A stretch of DNA of 64,000 bases, taken from NCBI GenBank assembly GCA_030512295.1, contig JAULSR010000002.1:1-64000 (forward strand), in the 5' to 3' direction. The stretch is from Bombardia bombarda. Lineage: Eukaryota > Ascomycota > Sordariomycetes > Sordariales > Lasiosphaeriaceae. Below, one piece after another: positions 58,998 through 64,000 of this stretch; position 1 is the stretch's first letter; each line of letters begins with the position of its first letter. The notes below the pieces were generated by a model. The model saw only the letters and a program-made list of their open reading frames with translations. It was not told where the DNA came from and made no database searches. Made by a program: the position numbers and the translations under genes.

Positions 58998-59998
58998 TTA
59001 CTCGGCCTGGCCATCTGCAGCTGGCAAGATCTCCACCATCTTGCGGACGGGCTCCAAGCCATTGTCCTGGAGTCCTACAGAAATCTCCACCTCCCAGTGG
59101 CCAAGCGTCTTGACCCTGTTTTCCTCTAACCCAACGAATCGGATGCTCCCAGGCTCCAGAGCAATGCGGCTTGCCTCGAGATCTTCTGTCAAGAAGCTCT
59201 TGATGCGGGCTACGATATCGGTGGTGGACACGGAGCCGAATATGGCTAGAGCAGCAGGCTCTTGGTCTGGCGCTTCCTGAGCGGGTGATGTCGCGACAGA
59301 GGCGATCAAGGGCGAGAGGAATGTTGGGGGGACGGACGGCGGCGGCGTTGCGGCCACGGGTGCGTGTACGTAAATAGGTCTGCGGTGGAAGGTGAGGGTT
59401 TCGGGCACGAGTGCGGACAAAAGTGTGTGGGCTTTCTCGGGCTGTTATTTTGGTCGCGATACATGTCAGCCTCAAGCGTTTTGGCTCGCAACGGGTCAGA
59501 TGGGGGAGCAGTTACAGCAGTATGGCGGAGAGAGGCAACCGGTTCCGCAGGCAGGGGCGGCTCCTCAGCCATCGGTGCAGCCACGAAAGCGGTGTAGGAG
59601 CGGTCACGCTCGCCGACGTCCTGACGAGTCAGGCCCAGCTCGCGGAAACGCGTCGAGGTGATGTACTCGGCCTTTTTGTTGGGGAACCACTCGTTGCGCA
59701 TGCGGCCGCGTTCAATACGAAAGATGGCATCTTTAGGTGGGCGGAGACACCAAGAGATGGATTAGCCAGAGAGCAGGGCAGTTTGTACATTAGGCTTCTC
59801 ACCTTTGCGACCAAACTTTGGGATGTCCTGGAGCAGGCGGACAACAACGCCCTGGTCATGGGGCCGCATCGTGGTGGACTTGGCGCGGGCTTGTCCCATT
59901 CTGCTACTGCTGCTGCCGCCGCCAAAGGGCTGTGCGGATGACAATCTCCGGAGGCAGGCAAGGCACGTTGGCCATCTGGTAAGGGCTGATGTAGCCAT
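58998..59998 (-). CDS. MRPL50: Mitochondrial large-subunit ribosomal protein bL9m, one frame break
   Basis: Exons 59998-59803 and 59730-58998 with a 72-bp intron (GTGAGA...TAAAG, phase 1). The N-terminus MATSALTRWPTCLACLRRL is a mitochondrial targeting sequence. Then comes the L9 N-terminal domain: VVRLLQDIPKFGRK, IFRIERGRMRNEWFPNKKAEYIT. The C-terminal part has VARIKSFLTEDLEASRIAL and LGHWEVEISVG. Between them the frame breaks once: adding one C to the CCC at 59439-59441 (GGG on the plus strand) turns NNSPRKPTHF into NNSPEKAHTLLSALVPETLT and joins both halves into about 309 aa. A consensus error is more likely than a dead ribosomal gene. Fungal bL9m is longer than bacterial L9 (about 150 aa). 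Confidence 0.85.
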
Positions 59999-60462
59999 TG
60001 ATCTTGGGAATAACGGGCCACAAGAGTCGTCCGAGTTCAGGTCGGGGCAAGGACGGCGACGGCGGCGGCGGCGGCGACAACGGAAGCAGATGCGATTGGA
60101 AATGAATTCTTCGGCCGAATGTCGGGAGCGCTCAGCAGTCGCTGTGGCCTGCCCCCGCCACAGCCCGGGAAAAAAAATAAGCTGGAAATAGTTCTGACCC
60201 AGACGCGGATCTTGAACTGCGGGTAATCCCCGGAGCTGGCTAGGTACCTACCTAGGTAGGAAGCTGGCTGGCTCGGCAGGGTAGAAGGTACCGACCAAAA
60301 CACCCCTGCAATGCTGTCTCCACTGCAATGAGATGCACACAGCCAGACACACCGAGACAACCAAACCAGTCCAAGGTACCAAGGTAGGTATTTGGGACGA
60401 GTGAGTATCTTATTTATGTACTGAATAGTTGAAATGAACCCAGGTATTATTCCATCATCCAT
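59999..60462. other. Intergenic, promoter of bL9m
   Basis: A CGGCGG-type GC microsatellite lies at about 60049-60078. Dense CTAGGTACCTACCTAGGTAG (60241-60260) and AAGGTACCAAGGTAGGTA (60374-60391) motifs are also present. No gene. Confidence 0.55.
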
Positions 60463-61986
60463 TTACTCTGCGCATGCCTGCTCCATCCAACCCATGAGGT
60501 CACTTTGAAGGCCCTCCATGATTTCAGTCTCGACTATGCCCTCTTGCCAGCTCAGCGCTAAACAAATCTCACTTCCAGCTATGCCCGAAACATTGACCTT
60601 GAAGGCAGGACCCGCCACAGCAGCGCCCTGGGTCATGATGGAGCGCTGGATTTTCCAGCCCTCTGGCGCCCCCGTCACCTCCCCATGGCCGCCCGCCATC
60701 GATCCAATGTTAGAGACTTCCCACGTGTCACTTCGCGGCTTGCCTACCATGTTGAGCCAGTATTTGTGCCAGTCTCGGACCCAACCCAGCATGCTCATGA
60801 TATCATCTCTGGGCAGGCTGGCAAGGCGCTTTTTCTGGTCCTGGCGCAGCTCCATCGCAACCTTCCAGATCTCATCCTCTTGATCTCCTTGGCGCAATCC
60901 TGCAATACGATCCGGCTCGAACTTGTGGGACTGTGAGGTTACGAAAACTCCCATGGTGCCACCAAGGCTTCCGGGCCGGGACCTGCCGTCTACAAAGGGT
61001 CGTAGGTCAATGGGAGTTCCGCTGCAAAACCCTGCGCCTGGTGGTGGGAGAAGGCGTCGCGATAGGAACGCCAGAGTCAGCGCATGTAGCAGGGGGGTCA
61101 ACGTCGTGCCATGAGCTCTGCACAAGGAGAGCAGGCGCGGCACAGCTGCAGTGGTGATGGTCAAAAAACGGAGTCTCGTCTGGAAGGGCTCCTGAGAGAC
61201 GGGCTTGCCAGACCAAGCTGGTGTGGGTTGAGGGCCCCGAAGCCACGTCGGCCCAAGAGTTCTCCATAGAGTGCCGATGAGAAAAGGCCAAGACTTTGTG
61301 AACTTGACGAGCTCCTCCTGCGGCCGAACCAGCTCGGCACGGTGAGAGACATGTAGGACGTAGCCCGTCAGCTGCGAGGGCCGGCCGGATGCACTGTTCA
61401 GCTCGTTGAGGAGCTTGGTATGGAACACGGCTGTGCTACGGCCATCGCCCAGAGCGTGGTGAAGGGAAAATACGACATCGATTAGCAGCTTGCCGTCCGA
61501 CTGCTGCGGGTAAACAATGGCTTTTACCTGCCAGGGTGGACGGAGGCTGACATCTGGCCACAATTGGTCGTGCAAGGCTTCGAGGGTGTGCCGGAGGGTG
61601 GCCTCCCGTTCGAGAGGGTTTGCGTCTGTGGCCGTAGACTCGACGCAGTCGAAATGGTTCAGGAGGTCGAGAGAAGTCAAGGCGACAAAACACGGCGCCG
61701 AAGTCTCCTCACCATCAATGCCGACGCTCAAGGACGGACTGCTCAGAACCAGATTTGCAATGGCGACTTCAAGAATATCACGGATAGGCCGGCCCTGCAA
61801 CACTGCGAGCGGGACTGTGTATCGGCATGAGTTGGCCAATCGTCGATAGAAGCCTAGGTTGTGTCTAGAGGTCGAGAATATTTCGCTGCCATGGAGTCAG
61901 CCATTGATTATCCTGCAACTCTGCACATGCAAATGCACATGCACATACCATGGCCCAAGCGACCGGATCACCTCGGGGCCGCTCAT
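60463..61986 (-). CDS. Alcohol acetyltransferase-like protein (AATase family)
   Basis: Exons 61986-61949 and 61885-60463 (63-bp intron GTATGT...GGCAG, phase 2) give 486 aa. The small first exon encodes MSGPEVIRSLGPC and joins to EIFSTSRHNLGFYRRLANS, the usual start of the fungal family (RPLG..E.YS..RH.LGFY). The active-site motif HHALGDG has His156 and Asp160, the HxxxD of acyl-CoA-dependent acyltransferases. A downstream GTPIDLRPF and a WEVSNIGS block (DFG-like channel region) also fit. It probably acylates an alcohol using acetyl-CoA; in yeast Atf1/Atf2 make acetate esters or acetylate sterols. Substrate unknown. Confidence 0.85.
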
Positions 61987-62849
61987 AATGCTTATATGTC
62001 AGAGAGTGCTCGTTAAAGGGATGGATTATTTGATACGAGGTAGAGGTGTCGTCGCATTTCGCTGCCTGCAGTTGCTTAAAAAAAATTTTTATTAAAAAAA
62101 TAACAAAATAATAAAAAAATACATCCAGAGGAAATGCAAAAAAACCGTCCAGGAACGTATTTCCCCATGGGATACTATCTTACCAGGGCTACATAATGGC
62201 GTCCGTCAAATATCCGAACCCGTTGGCTGGCGAAGGATTTGTTGAAGGGGTGGACGTGTAGTATAATCAGTACATACCATCTACCTATCTACCTTTAAAG
62301 GTACCTACCTTAGGTATTGTGTAGGTAGGTACCTATGCATCTGTGAAGTACGTACGCTATCTCTCTCGAGGAGAATGTTTGTGCCGTGACGCATACTCTT
62401 TTAAACGCATTCAACGCTTAGACATATAAACATAAACAAGGTAAGGTATCCACATGCCCAGACTCCGTTGTGGGACTCTTCGCAATACGACCTAATACAC
62501 TACAGAGGTGCCTAGGAGGTACCTACACTACTGTCTGCTATCACCATTAGCAGCATAGCCAGCGCGTCGCGACTTCAGACCGCCAATGTCGACCGAAAGC
62601 ATCTTGGTGATGCAGCCGTTGCTCATCAGTGTCGCCTCCTTCTCAACCCAGGGTCAGACTTAGCTCATCTGTTGTTCACTTGATCTGCGCGCAGCCTCGG
62701 ACGAAATCGACAAGTAGCTGTCGCAAACTCGCAACGCGAAATGCATACATGCCGCCCTCCCCACTTCTTGATCCCACCTGCTTGAGCCATCTCGTCTCGT
62801 CTCCTGTCATCCACCCATATTCCTGCAGATCGCGACCGACGGGCTGGCC
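61987..62849. other. Divergent promoter region with dense TACCTA motifs
   Basis: Contains an AT-rich run (62078-62120, poly-A/T) and a 50-bp cluster of CTACCTATCTACC / GGTAGGTACCTA motifs (62281-62336). Part of 62650-62849 may be an unrecognised first exon of the downstream Cut12-like gene. Small frames here are otherwise unsupported. Confidence 0.5.
62281..62336. repeat. Cluster of palindromic GGTACCTA/TACCTACC motifs
   Basis: Within about 55 bp the sequence alternates CTACCTATCTACC, AAAGGTACCTACC, TTAGGTA and TAGGTAGGTACCTA. The halves can pair with one another, so it could form a hairpin. Related motifs are scattered through other intergenic regions of the window but not seen in exons. 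Confidence 0.7.
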
Positions 62850-64000
62850 ATGTACACGAGCATGGAGCGCAACAGCATAGATAATACACGGCCGAATGGC
62901 CGTCTCACGGCCCCCCTCGTCATAAACAGCCCGTCTCAGAGAAGGGGTTTATTCTCTGGGCCGAGAACTCAGGACGGCGATGCTGTTGAATCCGTGGCTC
63001 GTCCTGCTCGCCCGAGGACCTCCGGCTTTACCTCCCTAGATGCCAAATCAGCATCGCCCAGCAGCACGAGAATACCGCGTCTCTCTCACCAGCGCTCCTC
63101 CCAGCCGCGCCCGAAATTCACTCTTTCAGATGCCTACAAGATGGCCGAGGAGGAGGAGGAGGCCGCCGCCGAGGGTTCTCCTAGCCCCGCCCCTCGCTCA
63201 TGGCGCGCTAGAACCGAGTCCGTGGGCGGGCGGTCGCAAAAGCCTGCAACTCGACCATCTACAGATTCCCCCCTGCGCACTCGAAGGCGGCTCACCCCCA
63301 AGCCGGCTGAGGATGACACTATTAGTTCCGTCGATAGCATGGGTGCGCAGTCCCAGCGAAATGATGTTTCCGAGGGCGAGTTTGACGAGAAACTCCGCCA
63401 ATATGCGCTGGAACAGGCGGGTGTCCAAGACCCATTACAGTACAACAGTAGCGACGCAAATGGCCCGCTCTCCAAACCAAATTCAGGGCCCAAGCTTACT
63501 GAAACAAGCAAGAACTTGATGCGGGAAACGAGGCGAAGTAGTCTCGAAGGCGACTTATTTTCTCAAGCTTCCAGGACAAGAACAAAATCCGGATGGCTTT
63601 CACGCCGACTGTCGGGAACGAAGGACACTTCTACTACTAAAGACGCAGCGCCGGGGTCGGGAAACTGGGAGGCAGCTGGGAGAGCATCTGGTTCAGAGCC
63701 TTTCCGTACTGCGCGTGGCGGCTCCCTTGCAAGGCCCGCAACCGTCCCGCCTGATCATCGTTCTCCCCACGACAACCACAACAACCACAACAACAACAAT
63801 AACAACAACAACAACAAGAGCTTCGCTTGGGAGGCTGATGCTGACTTTACGGCTGATGATTTGCAAGTCTCCAATAGCCCCGCTGTGGCCATCGGACGAA
63901 GCAATACCAAGATTGATGAAATACGCGCGCTAGAAGCCCAAGTCAACAAGCGCTTCCCTGAGAGTCCTGACCTTAGGCCGCCGCGTAACTCTCGACTTGA
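62850..64000 (+). CDS. Cut12-like spindle-pole-body-associated protein, N-terminal part (runs off window)
   Basis: One frame is open from 62850 (MYTSMERNS, or 62862 for the inner Met) to the window end, about 383 codons. The region is disordered and rich in Ser, Arg and Pro, with KFTLSDAYKMAEEEEE, a GEFDEKLRQYALEQ helix, a poly-Asn tract, and FAWEADADFTADDLQVSNSP. It ends in NTKIDEIRALEAQVNKRFPE, which matches the conserved block of fungal Cut12-type proteins. Cut12 of fission yeast promotes polo-kinase activity at the spindle pole body. The start is uncertain: an upstream exon joining at the CTGCAG near 62828 is possible. Confidence 0.65.
   Translation, partial: MYTSMERNSIDNTRPNGRLTAPLVINSPSQRRGLFSGPRTQDGDAVESVARPARPRTSGFTSLDAKSASPSSTRIPRLSHQRSSQPRPKFTLSDAYKMAEEEEEAAAEGSPSPAPRSWRARTESVGGRSQKPATRPSTDSPLRTRRRLTPKPAEDDTISSVDSMGAQSQRNDVSEGEFDEKLRQYALEQAGVQDPLQYNSSDANGPLSKPNSGPKLTETSKNLMRETRRSSLEGDLFSQASRTRTKSGWLSRRLSGTKDTSTTKDAAPGSGNWEAAGRASGSEPFRTARGGSLARPATVPPDHRSPHDNHNNHNNNNNNNNNKSFAWEADADFTADDLQVSNSPAVAIGRSNTKIDEIRALEAQVNKRFPESPDLRPPRNSRL
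63771..63818 (+). repeat. CAA/AAC microsatellite coding for poly-Asn
   Basis: An ACAACAAC-type trinucleotide run, interrupted by CAC and AAT codons, lies inside the Cut12-like frame and encodes a mixed His/Asn then poly-Asn tract. It is likely length-variable between strains. Confidence 0.85.

Overview
The window looks like nuclear DNA of a filamentous ascomycete, most likely a Sordariomycete. Genes have short GT-AG introns (about 45-210 bp) with fungal branch sites. The repeats show strong RIP-type C-to-T decay, and the proteins are fungal families (Atg11, Osh4/Kes1, FunK1 kinase, HET, Cut12). The order or genus cannot be read from the sequence.

Region 1 (1 to about 15045) is an extremely AT-rich, RIP-mutated heterochromatin block with no live gene. 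It holds at least six copies or fragments of one Fot1/pogo-like DNA transposon. These have TIRs carrying two GCGACCCGCGC motifs, TA target sites and remnants of a CENPB-type HTH transposase with a zinc knuckle; one full-length copy lies at 11326-13176. A minus-strand Ty3/gypsy retrotransposon is also present, with a decayed LTR at 3074-3308, a polypurine tract and a recognisable reverse transcriptase. About 2 kb of its pol region is duplicated. An undamaged solo LTR of the same family lies outside the block at 31480-31732.

Region 2 (about 15-32 kb) is an accessory zone next to the heterochromatin. It contains a large acidic Myb/SANT protein with SUMO-interaction-like motifs and an internal exon duplication, and a broken HET fragment interrupted by 79-bp repeats. 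It also has 14-bp and 51-bp tandem repeats, a small divergent kinase, a small Cys-rich protein, a BCS1-like AAA ATPase with one frame break, and a FunK1 kinase.

Region 3 (about 32-64 kb) is a conserved housekeeping segment. It encodes a membrane-anchored Ubp16-type deubiquitinase, an Osh4/Kes1 oxysterol-binding protein, a Gfo/Idh/MocA oxidoreductase, oligoribonuclease, phosphoglucomutase, a nine-exon conserved fungal protein, NHP6-type HMG protein, a CENP-H/Fta3-like kinetochore subunit, Atg11, mitochondrial ribosomal protein bL9, an alcohol acetyltransferase-like protein and the start of a Cut12-like spindle-pole-body protein. These genes are not an operon or cluster and do not form one pathway.

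Four genes (BCS1-like, Osh4, the Gfo/Idh oxidoreductase and bL9m) each carry one apparent missing base. Three of the four are in short G/C homopolymers inside otherwise intact conserved proteins, which points to consensus errors in the assembly. No tRNA, rRNA or CRISPR array was found.
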